Source of the DNA: Nonomuraea endophytica
GTDB lineage: Bacteria > Actinomycetota > Actinomycetes > Streptosporangiales > Streptosporangiaceae
Direction: 5' to 3'
Assembly: GCF_014203235.1 (NCBI RefSeq)
Contig: NZ_JACHIN010000012.1
Location: 273,210-337,209, forward strand
DNA: 64,000 nucleotides
Part shown: piece after piece, positions 8,567 through 16,567 of the stretch
Layout: the number at the start of each line of letters is the position of its first letter
How positions within the stretch are numbered: position 1 is the stretch's first letter
The notes under the pieces: model-generated
Told to the model about the DNA's origin: nothing
The model's input: the letters and a program-made list of their open reading frames with translations, nothing else
The model's database searches: none
Translations under genes and position numbers: made by a program

Positions 8567-9543
8567 GGGGCGCCGCCGTTGCGGGCGGACTCGTACACGG
8601 CCAGGACCAGTGCCAGCGCGGCCCGCCCGTCGGCCGAGGTGACCTCGGGGGCGCGCCCCTCGGTGGCCGCGGCGATGAAGTCGGTGAGCTGGGCGCGGTG
8701 CGACTCGGGACCCAGGCGGGCGGGGGAGTTCGCGGCCCGGTCCTCCTCACCCACCCGGAAGCTGGTGGGCACCTCGTTGTCCACGATCGCGTGCCCGGCG
8801 TCGCCGTGGACGGAGACGCGCACGCTGGCCCCGCCGTACGCGGCGGTGCTGGCGAAGACGCGGCCGAGCGCGCCGTTCGCGAACCGGATCGCGGCCACGA
8901 CCGTGTCCTCGACCTCGATGTTCTCGTGCGCGAGCAGCCCCGAGTAGGCGCTGACCGACTCCGCGGGCCCGAGCAGGGCCAGCAGCAGGTCCACCACGTG
9001 CACGCCCTGGTTCATGAGCGCGCCGCCGCCGTCCATCGCCCAGGTGCCGCGCCAGCCGCCCGAGTCGTAGTACGACTGGGGACGCCACAGCGTGACCTCG
9101 GCCGTCCCGGACGTCAGCCGGCCCAGTTCGCCGCCGTCCACGGCCGCCCTCACCGCGCGGAAAGACGGCTCGAAGCGGCGCTGGCTGATCACGGTCACGC
9201 TCTTGCCGCTCTCGCGCTCGGCCGCGATGATCCGGTCGGCCGCGGCGAGAGAGATGTCGATGGGCTTCTCGACGACCACGTGCTTGCCCGCCTTCAGCGC
9301 GGGCACGGCCGCGTCCGCGTGCAGGCCGCTGGGCAGGCAGATCACCACGGCGTCCACGTCGTCGCGGGCGTAGAGCTCCTGCGTCGAGCCGAGCGCGTCG
9401 CAGCCGTGCTTTCCGGCGAGCTCGCTGGCCCGCGCCAGGTCGTTGTCGGCGACGGCGACGAGCTCCGCCGTTCCTGCCATGTCCGCGATGAGCCTGGCGT
9501 GCAAGCCGCCGATGACTCCGCTCCCGACGATCCCGAACCGCAC
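8551..9543 (-). CDS. Gfo/Idh/MocA family NAD(P)-dependent sugar oxidoreductase
   Basis: Protein of 330 aa with the N-terminal Rossmann motif GSGVIGGLHA (7-16), the signature catalytic EKP motif at residues 92-94 and the substrate-pocket segment GGALMNQGVHVVDL with the conserved His182. Length and layout are standard for the family, which oxidises sugars, sugar acids or inositols. GTG is used as start, with GGAGG six bases upstream. The 3' end has been duplicated as short tandem repeats. The divergent partner at 9638 belongs to the same family, and one operator motif lies between them. Confidence 0.9.
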   Translation of the reverse strand: MRFGIVGSGVIGGLHARLIADMAGTAELVAVADNDLARASELAGKHGCDALGSTQELYARDDVDAVVICLPSGLHADAAVPALKAGKHVVVEKPIDISLAAADRIIAAERESGKSVTVISQRRFEPSFRAVRAAVDGGELGRLTSGTAEVTLWRPQSYYDSGGWRGTWAMDGGGALMNQGVHVVDLLLALLGPAESVSAYSGLLAHENIEVEDTVVAAIRFANGALGRVFASTAAYGGASVRVSVHGDAGHAIVDNEVPTSFRVGEEDRAANSPARLGPESHRAQLTDFIAAATEGRAPEVTSADGRAALALVLAVYESARNGGAPTKPA

Positions 9544-9561
9544 GGACCACCTCCACGTCGT

Positions 9562-9578
9562 AACTTATGACCTAGGAC
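9562..9578 (+). promoter_or_regulatory. Candidate operator copy 3 (AACTTATGACCTAGGAC)
   Basis: Copy of the cluster motif in the 94-bp space between two divergent Gfo/Idh/MocA genes, placed to control both. Confidence 0.5.
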
Positions 9579-9637
9579 TCTAGATGTCTCCCGGGAAATA
9601 GGTCAATATGCCGGTATAACGAGAGAAGGAGTGCACC

Positions 9638-10477
9638 ATGAGGCTCGGACTGATCGGGCTCGACAACACCCACGCCGACCACGCCATCCGCCACCTCAAC
9701 ACCGAGCGCGCCCTGGGCGACGTCCGCATCGTGGCTCTTTGCGGAGGTACGGCGGAGCGCACCGCCCAGCTCTCCGGCCAGGGCGGCGTCGAGTTCGGCG
9801 TGGACCGGCCCGAGGACCTGATCGGCCGGATCGACGCGGCCATCGTCATGGACAGGGACGGCGACCTGCACAGGCCGCACGCCGAGCCCCTGCTCAAGGC
9901 GGGCGTGCCGGTCTTCGTGGACAAGCCGCTGGCCGGGAACTCGGCCGACGCCGAGGCGATCCTGGCCGCGGCCAGGACGGGCGGCGTACTCGTGACCTCC
10001 TCCAGCGCGCTGCGCTGGGCGGTGGAGGCGATGCGCGACCGGCTGGAGGCGCTCGGGCCGATCCGCTCGGTGGTCGCCACCGGTCCCGTGCAGCGCGAGA
10101 GCCCGTACGGCGGAGTGGCCTTTTACGGCGTGCACGTCGTGGAGATGGCCCTGCACCTGCTGCCCCCGCCCGAGGGCGAGCCGCAGATCTCGGTGCTGCC
10201 CGGCGGGGTGCTGGCCGTGGCGCGGGCGGGCGCCGCTCACGCGGTGCTCAACCTGGTCGAGCGCGACGCCGACGGCGCGGTGCCCTTCGCCGTGCAGGTG
10301 ACGGGCACCCGGGGGGTCCTCGCCGAGCAGCTCTCGCTGGGCAAGGACTACACGCTCCCCGCGCTGCGCAGGTTCGCCGAGATGGTGGAGAGCGGGAAGC
10401 GGCCCCTGGACGAGGAGGCCCTGCTGGCGCCGGTCCGTCTGCTGGAGTCGCTCACCCGCGCAGTGCCTCCGCGATGA
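9638..10477 (+). CDS. Gfo/Idh/MocA family oxidoreductase, short form
   Basis: Protein of 279 aa, shorter than the usual 330-390. The N-terminus MRLGLIGLDNTHADHA is a variant nucleotide-binding loop of the type seen in a subgroup of the family, and the catalytic motif is DKP (95-97) in place of EKP, which still supplies the lysine. The C-terminal substrate domain is reduced. The start has GAGAAGGAG upstream. Its last 26 bases overlap the 3' end of the convergent hydrolase gene. Role: oxidation or reduction of a sugar intermediate of this cluster; substrate unknown. Confidence 0.82.
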   Translation: MRLGLIGLDNTHADHAIRHLNTERALGDVRIVALCGGTAERTAQLSGQGGVEFGVDRPEDLIGRIDAAIVMDRDGDLHRPHAEPLLKAGVPVFVDKPLAGNSADAEAILAAARTGGVLVTSSSALRWAVEAMRDRLEALGPIRSVVATGPVQRESPYGGVAFYGVHVVEMALHLLPPPEGEPQISVLPGGVLAVARAGAAHAVLNLVERDADGAVPFAVQVTGTRGVLAEQLSLGKDYTLPALRRFAEMVESGKRPLDEEALLAPVRLLESLTRAVPPR

Positions 10478-11177
10478 ACACGTCGATCTCGGCCTGCGCC
10501 CGCGCGCTGTCCTTGCTGCCCGGCTCGTAGAAGAAGCCGTGCTCGGCGCCCGGCAGCAGCACCACGCGGGCGCCGGGGAGCATCCCGGCCAGTTCGCGCA
10601 CGTGCTCGTGCGGGAAGAAGCGCTCCTTGCCGACCACGATGAACAGCATGGGCGGCGCGGTGGCCGGGTCGGCGTGGTGCGCGGGCGAGGCGGCGGCGTA
10701 GTCGCCGCCGGCCAGGTGCTCGACGGCCGCGTGGATCTCGGGGTCCATCCCCGGCCAGGGCCGCAGGCTCGCGCCAGGCCCGTTGACGCTGACGCACCCG
10801 GCGGGCTCCAGGCCGTTGGGCGACAGCGACAGCAGCGTGGCCAGGTGGGCCCCGGCCGAGCTGCCGACGAGGAACACCGGCAGCCCGCCGAGTCCGCGCT
10901 GGTCCAGATGGGTCAGGAACCGCCGGTAACCATCGGCGACGTCGTCCAGCAGCGCGGGCAGCCGCTCGCCCACCCGGTAGCCGAGCGAGGCGCTGATGAC
11001 GCCGCGCGCCCCGGCCCGCCGCATCTGCCTGTGCCACTGGGCGGCCTCGCCCGCGCGCCAGCCGCCGCCGTGCACGAAGCACAGCGCGTAGGGTGCGTGC
11101 GCGGCCGGTGGGTGCAGCAGGTCGAGCCGGCGGCGCGGGTGCGGCGGGCCGTCGTACGGCAGGACACGAATGCTCAT
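10452..11177 (-). CDS. Alpha/beta hydrolase (BD-FAE/HSL-like esterase)
   Basis: Protein of 241 aa without signal peptide. It has the oxyanion-hole motif HGGGW (36-40), the nucleophile elbow GSSAG and a C-terminal catalytic His in EHGFF, matching the BD-FAE/hormone-sensitive-lipase branch of alpha/beta hydrolases. In this setting it may remove acyl groups from imported sugars or open a lactone, but that is inference. It is convergent with the preceding oxidoreductase gene and divergent from the enolase-superfamily gene, sharing an operator region with it. Confidence 0.82.
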   Translation of the reverse strand: MSIRVLPYDGPPHPRRRLDLLHPPAAHAPYALCFVHGGGWRAGEAAQWHRQMRRAGARGVISASLGYRVGERLPALLDDVADGYRRFLTHLDQRGLGGLPVFLVGSSAGAHLATLLSLSPNGLEPAGCVSVNGPGASLRPWPGMDPEIHAAVEHLAGGDYAAASPAHHADPATAPPMLFIVVGKERFFPHEHVRELAGMLPGARVVLLPGAEHGFFYEPGSKDSARAQAEIDVFIAEALRG

Positions 11178-11183
11178 GGCTAG

Positions 11184-11200
11184 ATCCTAGGTCCTAAGTT
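11184..11200 (-). promoter_or_regulatory. Candidate operator copy 4 (ATCCTAGGTCCTAAGTT)
   Basis: Copy of the cluster motif filling almost all of the 36-bp space between the hydrolase and enolase-superfamily starts. Both TCCTA half-sites are intact. Confidence 0.55.
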
Positions 11201-11213
11201 TGGAGGACGGCAG

Positions 11214-12392
11214 ATGACGGATGTGCGCATCAGACAGGCCGGTGCCGACTTCAGGGAGGTGATTCTCGACCACCCCCTCAGGCTGGCCGGCGCCACGGTC
11301 GACCGGTTCACGCTCGCGGTGGTGACGGTCGAGGTGGAGACCTCGGACGGGCGCCCGGCCGAGGGGGTCGGCGCGAGCGTGCTGTCGGTCCCGTGGGCCT
11401 GGCCGCGTTCGCCGCTGAGCTGGCACGCGCGCGACCAGGCGCTGCGCGACATGGTCACCGGCCTGTGCGCGGACGCCGGGTCCGCCGCGGGCGACCCGCT
11501 GGAGATCTGCGCCGAGCTGGAGGCGCGCCTGTCCGGGCCGCGTGGGGTGCCGAGGCTGGCGGCGTCGCTGGTGCTCGGGGCGGTGGACAACGCGGTGCAC
11601 GACGCCTGGGCCCGCGCGGCGGGCCGCCCGGCCCCCGGGCTGTACCAGGAGGCGCTGGCCGACCCCCGGCTGACGGCCCTGCTGAAGGAGGGGCTCGGCG
11701 AGCCCAGGACCCGCCTGCCCGTCCAGCACGTGGTGGGCGTCGGCGACCCGCTCGACGAGGTACGCGCCTGGCTGGAACGCGACGGCATGCGGCACGTCAA
11801 GGTCAAGGTCGCCGGCCAGGACCCGAAGGCCGACGCCGCCCGGATTACCGCGATCCACGCCCTGCTCGACAGCGGCGGAAGTGTCTCCGTGGACCCGAAC
11901 GAGGGCTGCGAAAGCGCGGCCGACGCCGCCGCGATGCTGGACGCCCTGCCGTCCGAGGTCCTGGCCGACGTGGCCTACCTGGAGCAGCCCGTGCCCAGGG
12001 ACGCCGCCCCGGACCCCGTCGGCATGCGCGAACTGGCCCGCCGCGCCCCCGTCCTGGCCGACGAGTCGCTGGCCGGCGTCGCCGACCTCGACCGGCTCGC
12101 GGCGGGCGGCTGGAGCGGCGTGGTCGTCAAGGCCGCCAAGGGCCAGAGCCTCGCCCTGCGCAGCTGGGCCTATGCCAGGGAGCACGGCCTGGCCGTGATG
12201 GTCCAGGACCTCACCGCCGTGGACCTGGCCCTCGCGCACTCGGCCCGGCTGGCCGCGACCCTGCCCTGGTCGTGGTCGCCGTTCGAGTGCAACAGCAGGC
12301 AGTACGCGCCACGGGCCAACGACGGCCTGAAGTTCATGGCGGTCCAGGACGGGCAGATCACCCTGGAGGCGCCACGCCCCGGCATCTATTGA
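11214..12392 (+). CDS. Enolase-superfamily sugar-acid dehydratase/racemase
   Basis: Protein of 392 aa with the features of the mandelate racemase/muconate lactonizing group: the KVKV strand that carries the catalytic K-x-K lysine, metal ligands in SVDPNEG, in LEQP and in LADESLAG, and a later VVVKAAK segment. The start has GGAGG seven bases upstream. It resembles members annotated as mandelate racemase/MLE family in actinomycete sugar clusters. The second enolase-superfamily gene at the left edge suggests two sequential or alternative acid-sugar substrates. Specific activity (for example galactonate- or fuconate-type dehydration) cannot be assigned. Confidence 0.85.
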   Translation: MTDVRIRQAGADFREVILDHPLRLAGATVDRFTLAVVTVEVETSDGRPAEGVGASVLSVPWAWPRSPLSWHARDQALRDMVTGLCADAGSAAGDPLEICAELEARLSGPRGVPRLAASLVLGAVDNAVHDAWARAAGRPAPGLYQEALADPRLTALLKEGLGEPRTRLPVQHVVGVGDPLDEVRAWLERDGMRHVKVKVAGQDPKADAARITAIHALLDSGGSVSVDPNEGCESAADAAAMLDALPSEVLADVAYLEQPVPRDAAPDPVGMRELARRAPVLADESLAGVADLDRLAAGGWSGVVVKAAKGQSLALRSWAYAREHGLAVMVQDLTAVDLALAHSARLAATLPWSWSPFECNSRQYAPRANDGLKFMAVQDGQITLEAPRPGIY

Positions 12393-12408
12393 AATAGGAC
12401 CTAGGTCT
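12391..12408 (+). promoter_or_regulatory. Candidate operator copy 5 (GAAATAGGACCTAGGTCT)
   Basis: Copy of the cluster motif with a palindromic core GACCTAGGTC. It starts at the stop codon of the enolase-superfamily gene and lies 35 bp before the next start, in position to control the five downstream genes to 16.4 kb. Confidence 0.55.
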
Positions 12409-12443
12409 TTTCTTCCGGCCGATGTCCGCTTAGAGTCGGGGCC

Positions 12444-13286
12444 GTGCGAGTGGCATGGATAGGCACCGGACTGATGGGCGAGCCGATGGCACGACGCGTG
12501 CTGGAGGCGGGCCACCAGGTCACGGTCTTCAACAGGACAGCGGCCAGGACAGCGGACCTGGCCTCCAGGGGAGCCGAGGTCGCCGATTCGGTCGCCGCGG
12601 CCGTGGCGGGCAGCGAGGTGGTGGTCACGATGCTGCCCTACCCGGCCGACGTCGAGCGGGTCTACACCGAGGTCTTCGAGCACGCGGGGGCGGATCTGGT
12701 CGCCGTGGACTGCTCCACCTCCTCGCCGGCCCTGGCCCGGGACCTGGCCGGCCGGGGCGCGGCGCGCGGCGTCGCCGTCCTGGACGCGCCGGTCAGCGGC
12801 GGCCCCGCCGGAGCCCAGGCCGGCACGCTGTCGGTGATGGTCGGCGGTGATGCCACGGCTCTGGAGCGGATCGGGCCGGTGCTCGCGGCCGTCGCCGGCA
12901 CCGTGGTGTATCACGGCGGGCCGGGCGCCGGGCAACTGGCCAAGCTGGTCAACCAGACGCTGGTGGCCGGGGTGACGCTGGCCGCCTGCGAGGCGTACGC
13001 GCTGGCCGAGCACGGCGGGCTCGACATCGAGAAGGTCCTGGCCTCCGTACGGCCGGGCGTCGCCGGCTCACCGCTGCTGGACTTCCTGTGGGGCAAGCTG
13101 CGCGCGGGCGACCTGGAGCCGGGCTTCAAGCTCGACCACTTCATCAAGGACCTCACACTGGCGGGCGAGGCAGGGGGCGGGCTGGAGCTGTCTGGCCTGG
13201 CCAACGTGATCGAGGTGGCCGAGCGGGTCAGAGCCGTCCACGGCGGCGACCGGGGCACGCAGGCGCTGATCAAGGCGGCCGAATGA
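12444..13286 (+). CDS. 3-hydroxyisobutyrate dehydrogenase-like beta-hydroxyacid dehydrogenase
   Basis: Protein of 280 aa. It shows the dinucleotide fold GTGLMGEPMA (7-16), the substrate-binding motif DAPVSGG (114-120) and the catalytic lysine in GAGQLAKLVNQ (Lys167). The family includes tartronate semialdehyde reductase, 3-hydroxyisobutyrate and L-threonate dehydrogenases, which fits degradation of sugar acids. GTG start with no clear Shine-Dalgarno site, so translation may be leaderless. It is the first of a five-gene run with overlapping ends. Confidence 0.88.
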   Translation: MRVAWIGTGLMGEPMARRVLEAGHQVTVFNRTAARTADLASRGAEVADSVAAAVAGSEVVVTMLPYPADVERVYTEVFEHAGADLVAVDCSTSSPALARDLAGRGAARGVAVLDAPVSGGPAGAQAGTLSVMVGGDATALERIGPVLAAVAGTVVYHGGPGAGQLAKLVNQTLVAGVTLAACEAYALAEHGGLDIEKVLASVRPGVAGSPLLDFLWGKLRAGDLEPGFKLDHFIKDLTLAGEAGGGLELSGLANVIEVAERVRAVHGGDRGTQALIKAAE

Positions 13287-14044
13287 TCATCGACTCGCAC
13301 GTGCACGTAGGCACCTGGAAGTATCCCGAAATTTCGGCTTACCTCCCGGAGCTGGCCGAGGTCGACGCCGCCGTCCTCGTGCAGTTCGTCGGCAACACCG
13401 ACAACTCCTACCTGCTGCGCTGCGCCGAGGCCCACCCGGGCAGGTTCGCGGTCATCGCCATGGTCGACACCGAGACGCACGGTGCGCCCGCGCACGTCGC
13501 CCGCCTGGCCGCCTCCCCCCACGTCAAGGGCGTGCGGCTGTGGGCGGCCACCCGCTCACCCGGCCCCGACCCCTACGCGCTGTGGCGCGCCATCGCCGCC
13601 GCCGGGCTCGTGGCCAGCGTGCGCGGCCCGCTCGCCGACATCGCCGACCCGGCCTTCGCCACGCTGCTCGACGAGGTGCCCGGCCTCACGGTACGGCTGG
13701 AGCACCTCGGCTTCACCACTTACCCCGACGCCGACCCCGCCCACTTCAGCGGCTTCCTGGCGCTGGCCGAACGCCCGCTCGTCCACACCATGTGGGCGGG
13801 CTTCCACGCCAACAGCGGCCGGCCGTACCCGCACCCCGACGCCGACCCCTTCCTGCGCGAGGCGGTCGCCGCCTACGGCGCCCGGCGCATCACCTGGAGC
13901 GGCGACTGGAACCGTCCCGACCCCGCGCCCGGCGACTACAAGTCCGCGATCAACCACGTGCTGGAGCGCCCCTACCTCACCGACGAGGACAAGCGCTGGA
14001 TCCTCGGCGGCGCATCGGCCGCGCTGTTCGGCATGGGCGGATGA
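13283..14044 (+). CDS. Amidohydrolase family 2 metal-dependent hydrolase
   Basis: Protein of 253 aa. The metal-binding HxH is in DSHVHVG (His6, His8), with a further His141 in RLEHLG and the catalytic Asp208 in WSGDWNRP, as in amidohydrolase-related TIM-barrel enzymes (lactonase/decarboxylase group). The ATG overlaps the preceding stop (ATGA). Hydrolysis of a sugar lactone is a reasonable guess because related proteins such as L-fucono- and L-rhamnono-lactonases belong here, but it is not proven. Confidence 0.85.
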   Translation: MIIDSHVHVGTWKYPEISAYLPELAEVDAAVLVQFVGNTDNSYLLRCAEAHPGRFAVIAMVDTETHGAPAHVARLAASPHVKGVRLWAATRSPGPDPYALWRAIAAAGLVASVRGPLADIADPAFATLLDEVPGLTVRLEHLGFTTYPDADPAHFSGFLALAERPLVHTMWAGFHANSGRPYPHPDADPFLREAVAAYGARRITWSGDWNRPDPAPGDYKSAINHVLERPYLTDEDKRWILGGASAALFGMGG

Positions 14045-14973
14045 CGCCCCGGCTGGGCATCGTCGGCCCCGGCGCCATCGCGGAGCAACACGCCGCCGCC
14101 CTCACCGCGGCCGGCGCGGACCTGGCCGCCGTCGCCGGTCCCGACCGCGAGCGGGCCGCCGCGTTCGCCGCGCGCTTCGGGATCAAGCAGGTGTACGGCA
14201 CGGCCGACGACCTCTACGCCCACCCCGGTCTCGACGCGGTCGTCATCGCCACCCCGCACGCCCACCACGCCGCGCAGACCCTGGCCGCGCTCGACGCCGG
14301 CCTGCACGTGCTGTGTGAGATCCCGCTGGCCCTGAGCCTGGCCGACGCCGAGGCGGTGGCCGAGCGGGCACGCGCCACCGGCAGGCAGGTCGCGGTGGCG
14401 CACACGCTGCGGTTCTGCCTGCCGTACCTGCGCATGCGGGAGGAGATCGAGCGGGGCAGGCTGAGCGTCACGCACGTGGTGGCGCGCACGCTGATGCTGC
14501 GCCAGGACGACACCGGCATGGGCGGACGGCCCCGCGACTGGACCGACGACGTGCTCTGGCACCACGGCGCGCACACCGTGGACGCCGCGCTATGGCTACT
14601 CGGCGCAAAACGGGCCGATGTGTACGGGGTTCGTGGCGAGCCGTGGCAGGGTGGGCCGCCCATGGACGCCGGAGCGGTGCTGCGGGCGCCCGGCGGCGCT
14701 CTGGCCACGATCGCGCTGTCCTACCACTCGCGGCTGCCCGCCCGCGAGCTGACCGTCATCGGGGAAGAGCGCACCCTGCACCTGTCCGGCGGCTTGCTGC
14801 GCGAGCACGACGGCACGGTCCTGCTCGACTGCGGCGACCGGATGGAAGCCGACGGCCTGGCCCGCCAGGACGCCGACTTCCTCGACGCGATCACCCACGG
14901 ACGGCCGCCCGGCTGCTCCGCGGCCGACATCCTGCCCGCGACGCGGGTGCTGCACGAGTGGGGAGCACGATGA
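14041..14973 (+). CDS. Gfo/Idh/MocA family protein lacking the catalytic lysine
   Basis: Protein of 310 aa with a Rossmann motif GPGAIAEQHA (9-18) and the usual two-domain layout. The signature E-K-P is E-I-P (93-95), so the lysine normally involved in hydride transfer is absent, while the pocket residues HHGAHTVDAALWLLG are kept. It may be an isomerase, a lyase or a non-catalytic member; some family members use other chemistry. Start overlaps the upstream stop as ATGA. Confidence 0.85.
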   Translation: MTPRLGIVGPGAIAEQHAAALTAAGADLAAVAGPDRERAAAFAARFGIKQVYGTADDLYAHPGLDAVVIATPHAHHAAQTLAALDAGLHVLCEIPLALSLADAEAVAERARATGRQVAVAHTLRFCLPYLRMREEIERGRLSVTHVVARTLMLRQDDTGMGGRPRDWTDDVLWHHGAHTVDAALWLLGAKRADVYGVRGEPWQGGPPMDAGAVLRAPGGALATIALSYHSRLPARELTVIGEERTLHLSGGLLREHDGTVLLDCGDRMEADGLARQDADFLDAITHGRPPGCSAADILPATRVLHEWGAR

Positions 14974-15719
14974 ACGAACTCGCCGCCATGGTCGCCGATG
15001 AGGCCGCGCTGGCGCTGCGCACGGCCAGGCTGGCACTGCTGCCGATCGGCGCGACCGAACAGCACGGCAGGCACCTGACGCTGGAGACCGACTTCGCCAT
15101 CGCCGCCGCGTTCGCCCGCAGGCTCGCCGCCGACCTCGGTCCCGACGCGGTGTTGTGTCCCGGCGTGCCGTACGGGCTGTCGGAGCACCACCTGGGTTTC
15201 CCCGGGACGATGACGTTGCGGCCGGAGACGTTGCTGGCCCTGCTGCGCGACCTGGCCGAGTCGCTGGCCGAGGCGGGCGTGCGCAAGGTCCTCGTGGTCA
15301 ACGGCCACGGCGGCAACGTCGACGCCGTACGGCTGGCCGCCCGCGTCCTGCGCCGCGACCACCAGGTGACGATGGCCCACGTGATGTGGGCGGGCCTGGC
15401 CGGCGACGTCATCGCCGAACTCATGGGCAGCGAACGCTACGGCCACGCCTGCGAAGGCGAGACCTCGGTGGCCATGGTGCTCGCGCCGCACCTCGTACGC
15501 GCCGACCGGATCGGCCCGCCGGCCGACCCGCTGCCGGTGCTCCCGCACGCCGCCCCGCCCGCGCCGAGGGTGGACCTGGCGCTCGCCTACCACCGCCTGT
15601 CGGCCACGGGCGCGCTGGGCGACGCCAGGCTGGCCACGCCCGAGATGGGCCACAAGATCGTCGACACCGCCTATGGCCGGGCGCTGGAGTTCGCCCGCGC
15701 CTTCGCCGAGGAGGAATGA
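14970..15719 (+). CDS. Creatininase-family amidohydrolase
   Basis: Protein of 249 aa. The family motifs are clear: GATEQHG with Glu30 and His32, ETD with Asp41, VNGHGGN at 110-116, and a later EGETS segment, forming the two-metal site. Members include creatininase, 3-dehydro-scyllo-inosose hydrolase (IolN) and the MftE peptidase, so a ring-opening hydrolase of a cyclic ketone or lactam is possible. GGGGAG precedes the start, and the ATG overlaps the upstream stop. The combination with several Gfo/Idh/MocA proteins is suggestive of inositol-like or keto-sugar chemistry. Confidence 0.87.
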   Translation: MNELAAMVADEAALALRTARLALLPIGATEQHGRHLTLETDFAIAAAFARRLAADLGPDAVLCPGVPYGLSEHHLGFPGTMTLRPETLLALLRDLAESLAEAGVRKVLVVNGHGGNVDAVRLAARVLRRDHQVTMAHVMWAGLAGDVIAELMGSERYGHACEGETSVAMVLAPHLVRADRIGPPADPLPVLPHAAPPAPRVDLALAYHRLSATGALGDARLATPEMGHKIVDTAYGRALEFARAFAEEE

Positions 15720-16423
15720 TGCGCGTCCTGGTCGCCGGCGGCTCCGGGGCGGTCGGCGCGCTGGTGCTGCCCGCCCTGGCCGCCCGCCACACGGTGCGCG
15801 TCCTGGATCTGCGCCCGCCCGCCGAGCCCGTCGGATACGTGGAGTTCGTCGAGGGCAGCGTCACCGACCCGGCCGCGCTGAAGCGGGCGGCCGACGGCCA
15901 GGACGCCCTCGTCTACCTGGCCATGGGCAGGAAGACGGGCTGGCGCGACGGCCTCGAATGGGCGCGTACCCACTTCACCGTCAGCGTGACCGGCCTCTAC
16001 CTGACCGTCGAGGCGTGCGTGGCGGCCGGCGTCCGGCACGTCGTCTACGCCAGCAGCATGTCCGTCTTCGCCGACTACCAGTCCCGCGACTACACCACCG
16101 ACCCCGAGCCCGACAACACCGACGCCTACGGCCTCAGCAAGCGCCTGGGTGAGCAGGTGTGCGCCGCGGCCGTCACCGCCCACGGCCTGACCGCGACCGC
16201 GTTGCGCCTGGTCGGGCCGATGAGCGACGACGAGTGGCTGGCGCCGGACGTCTCCCCGGTGATGACGGCCGGCAGCGACGTGGCCGCCGCCTTCCTGGCC
16301 GCCCTGGACCACCCGCGGCCCGGCTTCGCCGCGTACACGATCACCGGCGACCACGAGCGGCGGATCCTCGACTGGACACCGGCCGAACGCGACCTCGGAT
16401 GGAGTCCCGCCGCCCGCCGGTGA
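15719..16423 (+). CDS. NAD-dependent epimerase/dehydratase (extended SDR)
   Basis: Protein of 234 aa with the extended SDR motif GGSGAVG (7-13) and the catalytic pair in DAYGLSKRLGE (YxxxK). It resembles uronate dehydrogenase/NAD-epimerase proteins that oxidise uronic acids or epimerise sugars, though somewhat shorter. Two ATG codons stand in tandem at 15716 and 15719; the second is preferred because AGGAGG is four bases before it. Last gene of the catabolic run. Confidence 0.82.
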   Translation: MRVLVAGGSGAVGALVLPALAARHTVRVLDLRPPAEPVGYVEFVEGSVTDPAALKRAADGQDALVYLAMGRKTGWRDGLEWARTHFTVSVTGLYLTVEACVAAGVRHVVYASSMSVFADYQSRDYTTDPEPDNTDAYGLSKRLGEQVCAAAVTAHGLTATALRLVGPMSDDEWLAPDVSPVMTAGSDVAAAFLAALDHPRPGFAAYTITGDHERRILDWTPAERDLGWSPAARR

Positions 16424-16464
16424 CCGGCCGTTGGCGTCCCTCTATCCTTAAAGCGTCATATCCT

Positions 16465-16567
16465 GTGAACGACTCGAGGAGGTGAGACCGATTTCCGCAA
16501 CCGAGACGCGGGCGTTCTCACCAGACATGTTCGGAGACGCCCGCCGGTAATCCCGAGAGGCGTTTCT
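16465..16567 (+). promoter_or_regulatory. Structured leader with mini-ORFs and competing hairpins
   Basis: Leader of the PrmC-like gene. It has a six-codon ORF (GTG at 16465 to TGA at 16485, with AGG AGG as last codons) overlapping a 22-codon ORF (GTG 16482 to TAA 16550). GGTGAGA (16481-16487) can pair with TCTCACC (16516-16522). GCGGGCGT plus CTC (16508-16519) can pair with GAG plus ACGCCCGC (16534-16544). GAGACGCC (16534-16541) can also pair with GGCGTTTC (16559-16566), which covers the space between SD and start. These helices exclude one another, the logic of a translational attenuator. No known riboswitch class was recognised. Confidence 0.4.

Noticed and set aside
9638..10477. Pseudogene status for the short Gfo/Idh/MocA gene
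   Set aside because: It is short, but the frame is intact, has a good ribosome-binding site and keeps the catalytic lysine in DKP.
11187..13013. Minus-strand frame of 608 codons over the enolase and HIBADH-like genes
   Set aside because: No recognisable domain and it lies on the opposite strand to two genes with full motifs and ribosome-binding sites.
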